From Candidatus Woesearchaeota archaeon (GTDB taxonomy: Archaea; Nanobdellota; Nanobdellia; SCGC-AAA011-G17; JACQNH01), in the NCBI GenBank assembly GCA_023246445.1, contig JAHFIJ010000005.1:1-49009 (forward strand): DNA of 49,009 nucleotides. The letters are read 5' to 3'. Positions within the stretch are counted from its first letter, which is position 1. Every line of letters begins with the position of its first letter. A model generated the notes under the pieces. The model worked only from the letters and a program-made list of their open reading frames with translations. It had not been told where the DNA came from and ran no database searches. Below are positions 16,317-26,153 of this stretch, one piece after another. A program made the translations under genes and the position numbers.

Positions 16317-17648
16317 TTATGATTTTTTACTTTGACTCTTGATTTTTATATCTGTTACCTTCCTCAAAAAATCAGCTGCAACCCGTGAATCTCTTTCGAA
16401 ATTAACTGTAGCCTGATTTTGAGCCTCTCTTAATTTTGAAGGCTTGCTTGTAACTTCAAAAGCCTTTGAATTAGTATTTAAAGTTTTCCCCCCAATAATG
16501 TTTGTAACTGTCTGATTAACCAAATTCATACCAGCTATCTTACCGATATCTACAGCCTTCTTAGCCTCTTCTTCTATAACTCTCTCCACATCGCCAACTA
16601 CTGTCTCAGACCCACTTTTAATCTCTTCTTTAAACTCTCTAACTGGCTTCTGATAAATCTCAGCCTTTTTATCAGCTTCAGGTTTAACCTTTTGGATTTC
16701 ATGTTCTATCTTGTCTTCAATTTTAACCTCGGGCTCTTCTATCTTTTCTTTTATCTCGATTTTAGGTTCAGCCTCTTCATGTTTAACTTCAGCTTCTATT
16801 TTCTCTTCTTTCTTATCTTCTTTCCTAACATCTTCAGGTTTAGCTTTTATTTTAGCATCTTCTAAATTACTTTCAATCTTTAATCCTTTTCCTAAATCAT
16901 CTGCATTCCTATAACCTTTTATAATCATTAACTCTACAGTCTCTTTAGTTGCATATCCAATCTCAACTCCAAACAATAATACTTCTCTGGCTATACTAAT
17001 TAAAGAACTAATTATCTCTTCCTCATTTACATTTAAAACATCTCTGCTTAAAATTTCACCATCGCTATAAGTTAAAGTTAATCTTAATCCAACTTCCATA
17101 GGCTCAACACCAAACTTAGTTAATAAATCAGAATTTACAGCATTAATTATTTCCCCCTTCTTAACTAATAATTTATCCTCCTTAATTACTATTTTTCCGG
17201 CTTCAACACCTGTTTTCAATCCAACTCTTCCTAATTCCCCGATCATTGGCCCAGCCATAAAATTAGTCAAACCCACCTTAATCTCTATATCATTAGGTGC
17301 AATTTGTCCGGCCTTAGCCTTAGTATATGCAATATTCTTTTTCAAAACTTTAAAAATTTTAAATGCATCTTCATTTGTAAATAATAATGCAGCTTTTCCC
17401 TGAATATTTTCTATCATCTTATCAATATTTGGCTTTCCAATTTCTTTCAATGCCAATTTAATTAAATTCTTTCTCGCCATTTTTAATTCAGCAATTCCTT
17501 TTAATCCTGATTTTATTTTCAACAATTGAAAAGCAGGTAATCCACTCATATCTACTATTCCAATTAATTTATATCTGGAAGCTAAATCCTTGATTACCTG
17601 AACTTCTTTTTTCTTCCATTCCGCAGCTCTGGTTTCTGGCTTATCCAT
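16317..17648 (-). CDS. rpl10: Ribosomal protein uL10 (P0) with an unusual long C-terminal extension
   Basis: The N-terminal RNA-binding domain ([32 protein letters not shown]) and the central archaeal insertion ([20 protein letters not shown]) are clear. They are followed by the helical spine that binds L12 dimers. The protein is 443 residues; archaeal uL10 is usually about 280-350. The excess begins near residue 255 as a Glu/Lys-rich low-complexity tract ([20 protein letters not shown]). A non-acidic, basic C-terminal segment replaces the usual GLxxLFG peptide shared with L12. It overlaps rpl1 by 8 bp, so translation is coupled. Confidence 0.9.
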   Translation of the reverse strand: MDKPETRAAEWKKKEVQVIKDLASRYKLIGIVDMSGLPAFQLLKIKSGLKGIAELKMARKNLIKLALKEIGKPNIDKMIENIQGKAALLFTNEDAFKIFKVLKKNIAYTKAKAGQIAPNDIEIKVGLTNFMAGPMIGELGRVGLKTGVEAGKIVIKEDKLLVKKGEIINAVNSDLLTKFGVEPMEVGLRLTLTYSDGEILSRDVLNVNEEEIISSLISIAREVLLFGVEIGYATKETVELMIIKGYRNADDLGKGLKIESNLEDAKIKAKPEDVRKEDKKEEKIEAEVKHEEAEPKIEIKEKIEEPEVKIEDKIEHEIQKVKPEADKKAEIYQKPVREFKEEIKSGSETVVGDVERVIEEEAKKAVDIGKIAGMNLVNQTVTNIIGGKTLNTNSKAFEVTSKPSKLREAQNQATVNFERDSRVAADFLRKVTDIKIKSQSKKS

Positions 17649-18363
17649 TCTTTACCTCAGCCTTAGGTTTTTTCTCTTTAGGCTTTTCCAATAAAGGCTT
17701 TTTTTCAATGATTTTGAAGCCACTGCCAATTTTATAAACCGGTCCCATTGTTAATTTCAATAAAACACTTCTGATATTATTTTTTCCTTCAGGTAATAAG
17801 CTTAAGACATAATCATAAATCTCTTTTACATTTTCAATTAAATTTTCATCCTTCATATCTTCCTTGCCAACACAAACTCTTATAGCTGATTCACTTTTAG
17901 TTTGAATCTTTTTTAAAAATTGCAATTTATTTTTCAAAGCTTCTAAATCTGCATTTGGTAAAAAAATACAGCCTGCAGCAGGATTTGGCATTTTTCCCCT
18001 CGAGCCTAAAAACCTGCCTAATTTACTTGCTATTAAGGGCATTAAATCTGCCTGAGCTACAAAATAATCATATTCTTTTGCTAATTTTTTTATTTCTTTT
18101 TTATCCCCCATTAAACTTAACTGGCTTTTGCTTATTACTCTATCAAATATTTTCTCAATCTTAGCTCTTAGAGATTCATCAGAAAAGCAGCAGATCTTAA
18201 TCTTCTTAAAATTATGTTTTAAGGGATGATATGCAGATATAGGGGTTTTCTTAATATCCATATTCCTAAGATTAATTACTAAATCAATGCTCTGATTAAA
18301 ATTCCTTTTGGGGCCTCTAGCCTTTACTTCTTCTATTGCCTTCTTGATATCATTAATTTCCAT
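17641..18363 (-). CDS. rpl1: Ribosomal protein uL1
   Basis: A 240-residue uL1 with the two-domain fold. Visible signatures are GPKRNFNQSIDLVINLRNMD, the second-domain region FLGSRGKMPNPAA, and GPVYKIGSG in place of the usual GP..kl. A Lys-rich tail ([14 protein letters not shown]) ends it. It is the first gene of the stalk operon. The start is preceded by a clear Shine-Dalgarno site (AGGAGGG, 4-nt spacing) and an upstream TATA-like ATTTAAATGG. uL1 commonly represses its own mRNA in archaea, but I could not place a binding site with confidence. Confidence 0.93.
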   Translation of the reverse strand: MEINDIKKAIEEVKARGPKRNFNQSIDLVINLRNMDIKKTPISAYHPLKHNFKKIKICCFSDESLRAKIEKIFDRVISKSQLSLMGDKKEIKKLAKEYDYFVAQADLMPLIASKLGRFLGSRGKMPNPAAGCIFLPNADLEALKNKLQFLKKIQTKSESAIRVCVGKEDMKDENLIENVKEIYDYVLSLLPEGKNNIRSVLLKLTMGPVYKIGSGFKIIEKKPLLEKPKEKKPKAEVKNG

Positions 18364-18425
18364 TCAGCCCTCCTACATCAGTAGTTTAACGGGTAATTTT
18401 TACCTTTTTTAGCCATTTAAATAAC
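18364..18425 (-). promoter_or_regulatory. Promoter and leader of the uL1-uL10-L12 operon
   Basis: Read on the minus strand: a TATA-like TTATTTAAATGG (about 18413-18424), a small GGTAA/TTACC hairpin (18392-18404) near the predicted start point, and an AGGAGGG Shine-Dalgarno site 4 nt before ATG. This leadered mRNA contrasts with the many apparently leaderless genes here. Confidence 0.55.
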
Positions 18426-18484
18426 TTTCGTTAGGGTTTACTAAATCAATAACATTTTTATATTAATCCAATGTTTAATAATGC

Positions 18485-19657
18485 ATGGTAAAAAGAGGTA
18501 TTTTATTCGCTATGATTATTGCATTAACTATAATCTCAATTAATTCAAACGCTCAAAATCTATTCTTTACAGGCGTTGTCCTAAATCCTAAAGTTATTAC
18601 TGTCAATCAAGCAATAAACCTTACAATAGAGGCAGATAAATCCTTTAAATTCTTTGAAAAAGCTTTTCTATGTGGTGGGACAGGAAAAAAAGAAATTTCA
18701 TTAAATGGTAAAAGATTTTCAAGGGCAGTAATTCAAAATAATACTTGTATAAGAAATTGTCAGCAAGAACAATGGTATGAAGGTTCAATAAACTCTACTT
18801 TCAAATTCCCCTTAGATACTCAAGATGGAACATATTCAATAAATGTTTATGGCTGTAGAATAATAACTAGCGCATGGAACTGCACATGGTTTTCAGGCAT
18901 AGTCCAATACGCAAGTGATATTATTCCTCCTGAAATTTTAACATTAACTCCGGATAATAATGCAGTTGTTACAAATGGAAAAAATCTAAAATTATCCATG
19001 ACATTTAATGATCAGGGTGCTGGCATAGACCCAAACAAAGTTTTATTTATATTAACAGGAAAAAACACAGTTCAGGAATCCAGCATCAAACCTTCATCAG
19101 TTACTGCAACATCTGCAACAGCAACTTTAACAGAGGGATTATTGAAAGGTCATTATTCACTAACCGGAATTATAGTTGACAAATCAGGGAATAAGGCAAC
19201 AAAGACAAATATAATTGACGTAGGCATAGCAAAAGAAACTACCTTAATTATAAAAGACCTAATCCCTGATAATGGCGCAGCATCCTCATCACCAAAAGCA
19301 TTATGGTCCATTAAAACTCTAGTCCATGGCCTGCAGGAAATTGAATTAGGTAAATTAACAAACAATGTTTTCACAGACATTAGTAGTGGTGAAGGCATAT
19401 TATTATTTGATTCTGTTGGAAACACAAATTGGGATGCGCAGAAAATTATAATTAAAACAGAGCGTGGAACATTTGATATCTTCCTTCCATCAGATTCAAA
19501 TATTGGATGCGGTCAGGGTAATCAGGGCAGGGTTAAATATTATATTGCAGCAGATGGCTCAAGCTATTATGCAGATTCTCTGAATAATGGATGTGGCTCA
19601 TTATCAGAACCTGAAGCAGCCTTAATACCATCTCACTTAGCAAGGGGTTCATCATGA
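18485..19657 (+). CDS. Exported beta-rich protein
   Basis: A 390-residue protein with an N-terminal signal peptide (GILFAMIIALTIISINSNAQ) and no C-terminal anchor. Six cysteines lie between residues ~60 and 140, likely forming disulfides outside the cell. They are followed by an Ig-like module (DIIPPEILTLTPDNNAVV, NDQGAGIDPNKVLFIL) of the bacterial Ig type. The C-terminal third is Gly/Ser/Asn-rich with two more cysteines. It overlaps the next gene by 4 bp (ATGA), so these are one operon. A surface or pilus-like component is possible; no enzyme motif is seen. Confidence 0.65.
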   Translation: MVKRGILFAMIIALTIISINSNAQNLFFTGVVLNPKVITVNQAINLTIEADKSFKFFEKAFLCGGTGKKEISLNGKRFSRAVIQNNTCIRNCQQEQWYEGSINSTFKFPLDTQDGTYSINVYGCRIITSAWNCTWFSGIVQYASDIIPPEILTLTPDNNAVVTNGKNLKLSMTFNDQGAGIDPNKVLFILTGKNTVQESSIKPSSVTATSATATLTEGLLKGHYSLTGIIVDKSGNKATKTNIIDVGIAKETTLIIKDLIPDNGAASSSPKALWSIKTLVHGLQEIELGKLTNNVFTDISSGEGILLFDSVGNTNWDAQKIIIKTERGTFDIFLPSDSNIGCGQGNQGRVKYYIAADGSSYYADSLNNGCGSLSEPEAALIPSHLARGSS

Positions 19658-20574
19658 AAAGAAAAATAACGATAATTATTGCACTTATTTTATTACTTAC
19701 AACTACTGTTTATGCTATTCCTGTCGAATATACTGCTTATGGTTTTGGTCCCTCGCAGTTAATTGAAATAGGCACCGGAAAAGAAAATATTCAAAAAAAA
19801 ATATCTGCTCCAGAAGACTCAATAATAACCGGTGCGGGATTAGGTTTTACAAATGAAAGAGTTACTAATCTTGGTATCTGGTATAAAAAGATAGAACATG
19901 GCGGGCCAGGTGCTGAAACTTTCAAATCATTAAACACACTAAACATGGGAATTGCTGTTATGGGCAAAGATTCATTCAGCGGTCTCTTGCCAGGAACAGA
20001 AGAATCATGTAAGAAACTAAAAAAAGACAAAGAGAAACTGGCAAACATAATCAAAAATGGGAATCGCCAGGAAAGAACCAAGATAGCTGATTTTCTCTTA
20101 AATAATGTAAAACCTATAAATGAAGAAGAAGAAAATTTGAAGGCAATTATAGATGTGTTCTATGACATTAAAAAAAGAGATGAGTGTGGGATCGGATCAT
20201 CAGAAAGTTGTTTCACCAATGAAAATGAGTTAGCTATACATATAAAAACAGATGATAGGACTGATGAAAGGGAAGAAATCACAGAGGGGATTAGGAATTT
20301 GGATTGCCAAAAAAAACCACCAAATATATACAGAATAGATTCTCCAAGATACTTCCTGTCTAGATTATCTTTTATGGTATGTGAAACTTTACAATTTTTC
20401 TACCAGGAATATGATGATAAAGGAATGTTCAAATCAGAATCTGAAGAGCAAGAGACAAGAGGTTCAGGTTATCCTGGATTCCATAAAAAATGTGCAGATT
20501 CTGAAAAAGCAAATAGATTCCCTTCAGGCAATGTAATAACTGGAATAGGAGTAGGAATTGAAATTGACAGTTAA
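19654..20574 (+). CDS. Exported hypothetical protein
   Basis: A 306-residue protein with signal peptide KRKITIIIALILLLTTTVYA. The N-terminal domain contains two similar Gly-rich turns, IITGAGLGFTNERVTN near residue 60 and VITGIGVGIEIDS at the C-terminus. These suggest a beta-sandwich closed by terminal strands. Four or more Cys are present. No known family is recognised. Overlaps with both flanking genes (4 bp and 17 bp) show that it works in a three-gene export operon. Confidence 0.6.
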   Translation: MKRKITIIIALILLLTTTVYAIPVEYTAYGFGPSQLIEIGTGKENIQKKISAPEDSIITGAGLGFTNERVTNLGIWYKKIEHGGPGAETFKSLNTLNMGIAVMGKDSFSGLLPGTEESCKKLKKDKEKLANIIKNGNRQERTKIADFLLNNVKPINEEEENLKAIIDVFYDIKKRDECGIGSSESCFTNENELAIHIKTDDRTDEREEITEGIRNLDCQKKPPNIYRIDSPRYFLSRLSFMVCETLQFFYQEYDDKGMFKSESEEQETRGSGYPGFHKKCADSEKANRFPSGNVITGIGVGIEIDS

Positions 20575-22426
20575 CTTAAATAAAATAAAATTATGGTTCT
20601 TGTTCATTCTTACAGTTATCTTCATAATAAGTTGTGGTGATGAAGGGGATGTTCAAGTAAGAATAGTTACTCAATTAAATATGTCACAGTTTGCTTTCGA
20701 AACTGGAAACCTGACAGTAACCTTAGAAGATGCATTAAAATCCGTAACACCTAATTTAAATCTTCCATCAGGCTCAAAAGTAAAATTATTATTTGGTTCT
20801 CCTCTGCCTAAAGGAAGAGAAAGCAAGGTCAAGGGTTTCTGGGCTAAAACTAATACAGGAACATCAATATGGCCGGACACTTTTAATGTTTGCACAGACT
20901 TAAATGAAAATGATCTTTGTGACTTTTTTGAAAATTTTGATTTCAATGAAGAGAGATGCAAAAATGCTGGTTACGTTTGGATTGATAATGATGAAATCTT
21001 TAACACATATTATGATAATTGCTGCGGCGATGATGCTGGAGAATTTGGATTAACAGGTATAGATGCATCAATATCTTGTTGTAATTCCCTAGATTCATGC
21101 GTTATCCAGGGGGAATGTTTCGAAAAAACCCGGTGCAACACTCAAGGGCAATATTGTAATGATGGCAAATTTGAAAAAGTTGATGGAAACCTTGATCAGA
21201 TTGATGACAGATGCACAAATTTTATTGCTTGTAATTTAGAACCGAATATGGCAGAGCCTTGTAGGGATGAATGGCAGTGCTCGGAATGGTCTAATTGCAC
21301 AGAAATAAAAGGATTCAGAACAAGATCCTGTATAGATCTTAATAATTGTGGGACATCTTATAATAAGCCAGATCCATTTGATAAGCAAAGTTGTTTGCAA
21401 TTATTGGATTGTGTAGACAAAGACAGTGATGGCTATGGCAAAAATTGTTTCTTAAATGTAAGTAATGTAATAGCCTACAAAGAAAATGATTGTAATGATA
21501 ATAACATAAATATAAACCCAAATTCAACAGAAATCTGCGACGGTCAAGATAATAATTGTGATGGTGTAACTGATGAAGGCTGTCCTTGTATCCATGGCCA
21601 AACAAGATTCTGCGGTTCTCAAAATGGCGAATGCACTAAAGGAATCCAGATATGCTCAAGAGGCTTATGGACTATTTGTTTCGCAAGTAATGCAGCATCA
21701 CCTGAAATATGTGGTGATGGTTTAGACAATGATTGTGACGCTCAAACAGATGAAGGATGCCCTTGTAATGAAAATCAAACTCAGGAATGCGGAAAAAATA
21801 TAGGTATATGTAAAAAAGGAACTCAAAAATGCTTTCAGGGACAGTTTACAGTCTGTGAAGGATCAGTAGAAGGATCAGTAGAGATATGCAATGATGGTTT
21901 GGATAATGATTGCGACAGCAAAGTTGATGTCTTCGATGAAAACTGCAACCAAGATCTTTTGTCAGGAGAAGATAAAAAAAATACTTGCACAAATAAAGTT
22001 TGCGATAAAGAAGAAAGCTGCACTCAAAATAAAAATTTACCAGCTGACTGTGGGGGCCCATGTCCTAAATGTCCAGGGGATGAAATTGTAATTAAAACCG
22101 CTGCAACACCAAAAAAAGAGCCTATAGTAACGCAGGAAATAGAACCAGAAACAACAACTACTAAAGAAGAAAGTTCATTCATTACACTATTAGCAATAAT
22201 CATTTTAATCATACTTATTTTATTGGGGATCTTGGTATTTTTTAAAAAAAGAATAAAAACAAAATTAGAAACAAAAACTAAAGAGATAGAAAATGAAAAG
22301 AAAGGATTAAGCCCAGAAACAAAATTATTCAGGCCTTTAAAACCAATCCTTAAAAAGAAAAGTGATAAAGTTGAATTAGAATTAGAAAAGAGTTTCAAAG
22401 AAGCTGAAAAAGCATTTAAGGATTAA
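20558..22426 (+). CDS. Exported Cys-rich protein with MopE-type metal-binding repeats and C-terminal anchor
   Basis: A 622-residue surface protein. A signal segment ends in a lipobox-like FIISC (Cys about residue 26). The middle holds repeats of the Put_metal_bdg/MopE type: CDGQDNNCDGVTDEGCPC, CGDGLDNDCDAQTDEGCPC and a third ending DGLDNDCDSKVDVFDENC. A thrombospondin-1-like WQCSEWSNC lies upstream. A single C-terminal helix (FITLLAIIILIILILLGILVF) is followed by a ~65-residue basic/charged cytoplasmic tail. The Asn/Asp-rich repeats probably bind calcium. It is the last gene of the export operon and converges with the next gene, overlapping it by 4 bp. Confidence 0.78.
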   Translation: MKLTVNLNKIKLWFLFILTVIFIISCGDEGDVQVRIVTQLNMSQFAFETGNLTVTLEDALKSVTPNLNLPSGSKVKLLFGSPLPKGRESKVKGFWAKTNTGTSIWPDTFNVCTDLNENDLCDFFENFDFNEERCKNAGYVWIDNDEIFNTYYDNCCGDDAGEFGLTGIDASISCCNSLDSCVIQGECFEKTRCNTQGQYCNDGKFEKVDGNLDQIDDRCTNFIACNLEPNMAEPCRDEWQCSEWSNCTEIKGFRTRSCIDLNNCGTSYNKPDPFDKQSCLQLLDCVDKDSDGYGKNCFLNVSNVIAYKENDCNDNNININPNSTEICDGQDNNCDGVTDEGCPCIHGQTRFCGSQNGECTKGIQICSRGLWTICFASNAASPEICGDGLDNDCDAQTDEGCPCNENQTQECGKNIGICKKGTQKCFQGQFTVCEGSVEGSVEICNDGLDNDCDSKVDVFDENCNQDLLSGEDKKNTCTNKVCDKEESCTQNKNLPADCGGPCPKCPGDEIVIKTAATPKKEPIVTQEIEPETTTTKEESSFITLLAIIILIILILLGILVFFKKRIKTKLETKTKEIENEKKGLSPETKLFRPLKPILKKKSDKVELELEKSFKEAEKAFKD

Positions 22427-24906
22427 GTTCTAAAAAACACTAATAAATCATCGGATACTACATTATTGGAATCCATGCAGTTTACTATATAAAAATAAAA
22501 TTTACCAGCTTGTAAATTAATATCTAATTTGCACTCAGACTCATCCAAAGCACTGATATAGCTGCATCTCCCGGGATAAACATTTGAAGGCGGCGGCACA
22601 TTAATAAAATCATTTATTTTACCCGGATCCCTTACTAAATTTTCAGATATATCAATGAAATTGCAGCCTAAAACAGATTTATCAATCCTGACTTTTAATT
22701 CTTTTTCATTCACATCAACCTTTTTATTCTGTAGATTTATATCTTCTATAATTGGCAAAGCGCTATTTGGCTTTTTCTCAACTAAAATTGTTAAAAATTC
22801 TGTCTTAACTCCGCTATTTTCTCCCAAGCAGGCAATTGTAGCCCTTAATATTCTGTCATTGGGATTATATGGTATTAATAAATTTCCACTATGGCTCAAA
22901 CCAAAATCCTCACTTATCTTTAACATATCCTTAAACTGATCATCCGCATTATAGCTGTATCTGCATATTGCATTTTTAGAAGTTGATATTGATATTGGCA
23001 CAGAAATTGTATTCCAGCTTACTAATTGATTTTGTAAAGGAGAATTAATTATTACATCTAATTCATCTTCATTATCTCTAACACAGTTTACAGCCCCATT
23101 AAATATGAATTTGCACATTGGATTTAAAGCCTTGCAGGAATCTTCAGTGCATCTTTCAAATTTATTAAGCCTGTTTACACAATCATTGCATTCTTTCATT
23201 GAAAACAGTTCTTTCTTGCATTCATTAGTATCTTTTTTAGAGAACATCTTAAATAAATCCTCATTATCAACGTTACAGTTGGCATTAAAAAGATTAGCAG
23301 CATCGGGATTTAATACAGAAACATAAATTAATCCTGCGCATATAGATGATTGTTTTAAATTATTCAGAATTAAAGGTTTTTTAGAAGCTGAACAAGCACC
23401 AAGGGATTCACATTCTTCTTTATTGCATGCATTAGCCCTTTCATCTTCACCCCTCCCACAATCATTACAATTCAATGGATTATTAGGTGGATATAAAGGC
23501 AAACAATCTATATTGCTGTTTATACTGGCATCAGACTGAATAGCCTTGCATAAACCTTTATTCAAACATTCACTAATGCCACATTGAAAACTTGTAACTA
23601 CCCTGTTGCTTGGATCTAAATATAATAATACATCACTTTGCAAACTAACCCCCCCGCAGGTTTTGCAATCTTGATAACTATTAAATGTTTTTTTGTTGTT
23701 ATGGCAAACTCTTAATCTATCAATGCCAAGTGCCTCAGCTTTCAATTCTCCATCCTGGCAAGAAAGCAAATAATGCTCTCCATCCTGGCTGGACCTAAAA
23801 GAGCATTCATTAGTATAAGGATTCATATTTAAATTTCTTAAGCCCTTATCATCATTAACAGTTAAACTACAACCCTTATCAGAAATTCTAACATTGCATT
23901 GTCTTAAATTATCTTCGCTTAATAATGAGTGAATATCTTTTCCAAAACTAGAAAAACTATTTCCAATTCCCGTGCTTAATCTTACTAAACATTCATCCTT
24001 GCCTGTTATTTTAAATTCAGAGCCCTGTGCCACAGAACAGCAACCCAAGTTGCATTCTTCTATACTATTGCAGTCATATGTAGAAGACTGCCCATCACAA
24101 TTTAAAAAGTTCTGTCTGCACATTCCATCTTTTGAAATGCAGCAGCCATTTTTCGGTTTACTTAAGGAAAGAACAGGATCATAAACTGCAAACAAGAAAG
24201 TTTCACTTTTAGACTCTAATTTAAAAACCTCATAATCACTTATAGTCTCATCATATTTTACATAATATCCCTCGCCTTTCACATTCTCAAAACCTTTCAA
24301 AGTCATAGTTAAATCAAAATCTTCCCCATTAATTAAAGAATTTACTCTCTCATTTGCTATTTTAATAAAATTTCTTAGCTCGCTTTGTATTGTAATTCTA
24401 AAACTCTTAACTTCATTAACAATACCTTTTGCTAAAATTAAATCTTGGAAATAATCAAAATCAACATTCCATTCATTAACAGTTACTTTTACATTATAAT
24501 CGCTGAAATTAATTTCAAAACCAGCACTTCTAAAATCTTTAATTTCTTCATAACAATCCTTAACACTTTGATTATCTTCTATTTCATTTTTTAAAGCATT
24601 CTCAATAAGGCTAATCTGCGGCACTTTACTTGAATAATCTTTCGTTAAAAACAGGCTGATTTCCTTATTCCCGTATAATATTTTTTGATCTAAATTTCCC
24701 CCATTATTCTCCATAACATTAAAGATATCTCTGGTTCTTTTCTCTACACAGCTCTTCAAAAATGCTTCAACCTGCTCTGTTGTAGTTGCAGCCAGTAATT
24801 TAGCAGGCTTATCATTTGGTTTTTTGATAAAGAACAAAATAGACAGGATAATTAACACTATTAATCCTAAAGCTACAAATATTGTTAATTGCCCTCTTTT
24901 TTGCAT
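22423..24906 (-). CDS. Large Cys-rich anchored surface protein with class III-like signal
   Basis: An 827-residue protein starting MQKRGQLTIFVALGLIVLII, a type IV pilin-like (class III) N-terminus with the KRGQ cleavage context and hydrophobic helix seen in many DPANN surface proteins. The body has over 40 cysteines, with clusters such as GCCISKDGMCRQNFLNCDG and ECNLGCCSVAQG, arranged like disulfide-rich extracellular modules. Near residue 600 an Ig-like segment begins (NSPLQNQLVSWNTISVPISI). There is no second membrane helix. Probably a surface or pilus-associated protein facing the same environment as the convergent export operon. Confidence 0.7.
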   Translation of the reverse strand: MQKRGQLTIFVALGLIVLIILSILFFIKKPNDKPAKLLAATTTEQVEAFLKSCVEKRTRDIFNVMENNGGNLDQKILYGNKEISLFLTKDYSSKVPQISLIENALKNEIEDNQSVKDCYEEIKDFRSAGFEINFSDYNVKVTVNEWNVDFDYFQDLILAKGIVNEVKSFRITIQSELRNFIKIANERVNSLINGEDFDLTMTLKGFENVKGEGYYVKYDETISDYEVFKLESKSETFLFAVYDPVLSLSKPKNGCCISKDGMCRQNFLNCDGQSSTYDCNSIEECNLGCCSVAQGSEFKITGKDECLVRLSTGIGNSFSSFGKDIHSLLSEDNLRQCNVRISDKGCSLTVNDDKGLRNLNMNPYTNECSFRSSQDGEHYLLSCQDGELKAEALGIDRLRVCHNNKKTFNSYQDCKTCGGVSLQSDVLLYLDPSNRVVTSFQCGISECLNKGLCKAIQSDASINSNIDCLPLYPPNNPLNCNDCGRGEDERANACNKEECESLGACSASKKPLILNNLKQSSICAGLIYVSVLNPDAANLFNANCNVDNEDLFKMFSKKDTNECKKELFSMKECNDCVNRLNKFERCTEDSCKALNPMCKFIFNGAVNCVRDNEDELDVIINSPLQNQLVSWNTISVPISISTSKNAICRYSYNADDQFKDMLKISEDFGLSHSGNLLIPYNPNDRILRATIACLGENSGVKTEFLTILVEKKPNSALPIIEDINLQNKKVDVNEKELKVRIDKSVLGCNFIDISENLVRDPGKINDFINVPPPSNVYPGRCSYISALDESECKLDINLQAGKFYFYIVNCMDSNNVVSDDLLVFFRT

Positions 24907-24982
24907 ATAATTTTTATAATTTCTTACTTTATATAAATTACTAAAGAAAACTTTATAAAATCCTAACTATTGCTAAAGGCTT

Positions 24983-26065
24983 ATGTCCAATATAAAATTT
25001 CATAGCACTATCCAGACATTAGAAAAGGAAAACTTAGCCTCTTGTTCAGGTGAATTTCCTGAAAACTTAAAAATGAAAGAAGCCTTAAGGAATTATCTAA
25101 ACAAAAATCAGCCAACAGATATTGACTTAGATGCAAGAAAAAAAGAATTAATCAGCCAAGGTTACAGATTAATAGGCAATCATTCTGCAATCAAAGTCTG
25201 CCATTACTGTAAAGAAGCCATAAGAGGCAAAAATGTCTGCTACAAAAATACTTTCTACGGAATAAAAAGCTGGCAATGTATTCAGGCCTCAGTTACCTTG
25301 GATTTTTGTAATCTAAGATGTGAATGGTGCTGGAGAAATATAGAATATAACTTTCCAAAAAATACAGAATTCAAAGATCCACCAGATCTCATAATTGATG
25401 GTTTTATCAAGGCGCATATTGAAATTCTAAAAGGCTTCAAGGGGAATATAAATGCAAATCAATCAAGAGTTAAAGAATCCCAGAAGCCTAAGCATGTAGC
25501 CTTAAGTTTAACAGGTGACGCCTGCATGTATCCCAGACTACCAGAATTAATAGAAGAGATTCACGCAAAAAATATGACCTCTTTTCTGGTTACAAATGGA
25601 ACTTTCCCGGATATGATCCAAAAATTAATTTCACATCAGCCAACTCAAATTTATGTTACATTGCCTGCGCCAAATGAAGAAATGTATAATAGTGTTTGCC
25701 GCCCGTTTACAAAAGATGGATGGCAAAAAATTATGAAATCTTTAAATTTATTAAAAAATTTCAAAAGAAGCGTTATCCGATTAACATTAGCAAAAGAGAT
25801 GAACATGTTTTATCCTGAACAATATGCTGAAATTATAAAAGACATAGATTTTGATTTCTTGGAACTAAAAGCTGCAATGCCAGTTGGCCCAGCCCAATAC
25901 AGAATGACTCTAGCCAACATGCCCTATCATGGGGGAATAGTAGATTTTGCAGAAAGAATTGGAAAAATTACAGGTCACAAAATTATAAGTGAAAAAAAAG
26001 ATTCGAGAGTTGTTTTAATGGCTAAAAAAAACAAAGAAAGAAAAAGATTTTTAGATTTAGTTTAA
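24983..26065 (+). CDS. taw1: tRNA 4-demethylwyosine synthase (Taw1)
   Basis: A 360-residue radical SAM enzyme that uses pyruvate to form the tricyclic base 4-demethylwyosine from m1G37 of tRNA-Phe. Both cluster motifs are visible: the N-terminal Cys-rich region (CHYCKEAIRGKNVC, WQCIQ) and the radical SAM CNLRCEWC at C109, C113 and C116. HVALSLTGDACMYPRLPEL and TLPAPNEEMYNSVCRP are typical of the family. Length is normal. A TATA-like CTTTATAAAATCC lies about 27 nt upstream, so the mRNA is probably leaderless. The 3' end overlaps the tail of an interrupted minus-strand ORF. Confidence 0.93.
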   Translation: MSNIKFHSTIQTLEKENLASCSGEFPENLKMKEALRNYLNKNQPTDIDLDARKKELISQGYRLIGNHSAIKVCHYCKEAIRGKNVCYKNTFYGIKSWQCIQASVTLDFCNLRCEWCWRNIEYNFPKNTEFKDPPDLIIDGFIKAHIEILKGFKGNINANQSRVKESQKPKHVALSLTGDACMYPRLPELIEEIHAKNMTSFLVTNGTFPDMIQKLISHQPTQIYVTLPAPNEEMYNSVCRPFTKDGWQKIMKSLNLLKNFKRSVIRLTLAKEMNMFYPEQYAEIIKDIDFDFLELKAAMPVGPAQYRMTLANMPYHGGIVDFAERIGKITGHKIISEKKDSRVVLMAKKNKERKRFLDLV

Positions 26066-26153
26066 TAAATACTTTTTAGGATCTAAATAATCTCTTGCTA
26101 ATTTAGGATTCACTTTAATCTCTGCCAAATAATCTACTTTTGAATTTTCCTCT
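26057..26153 (-). pseudogene. 3' part of a minus-strand ORF split by an insertion
   Basis: On the minus strand, EENSKVDYLAEIKVNPKLA then RDYLDPKKYLLN and a stop at 26057. Its upstream continuation (VALKKITQEPYSEIGFKPEENS) lies at about 26880-26946, in the same frame, across a 14-bp direct repeat. Removing the 740-bp insert plus one repeat copy restores one continuous frame of about 50 codons. A TGA closes the frame just upstream, so the original gene was either very short (GTG start) or already truncated. Product not recognised. Confidence 0.5.

Noticed and set aside
21339-22061. Minus-strand His/Tyr- and Ser-rich ORFs inside the MopE-repeat gene
   Set aside because: They are antisense to the Cys/Asp/Asn repeats, which produces artificial His/Leu-rich frames.
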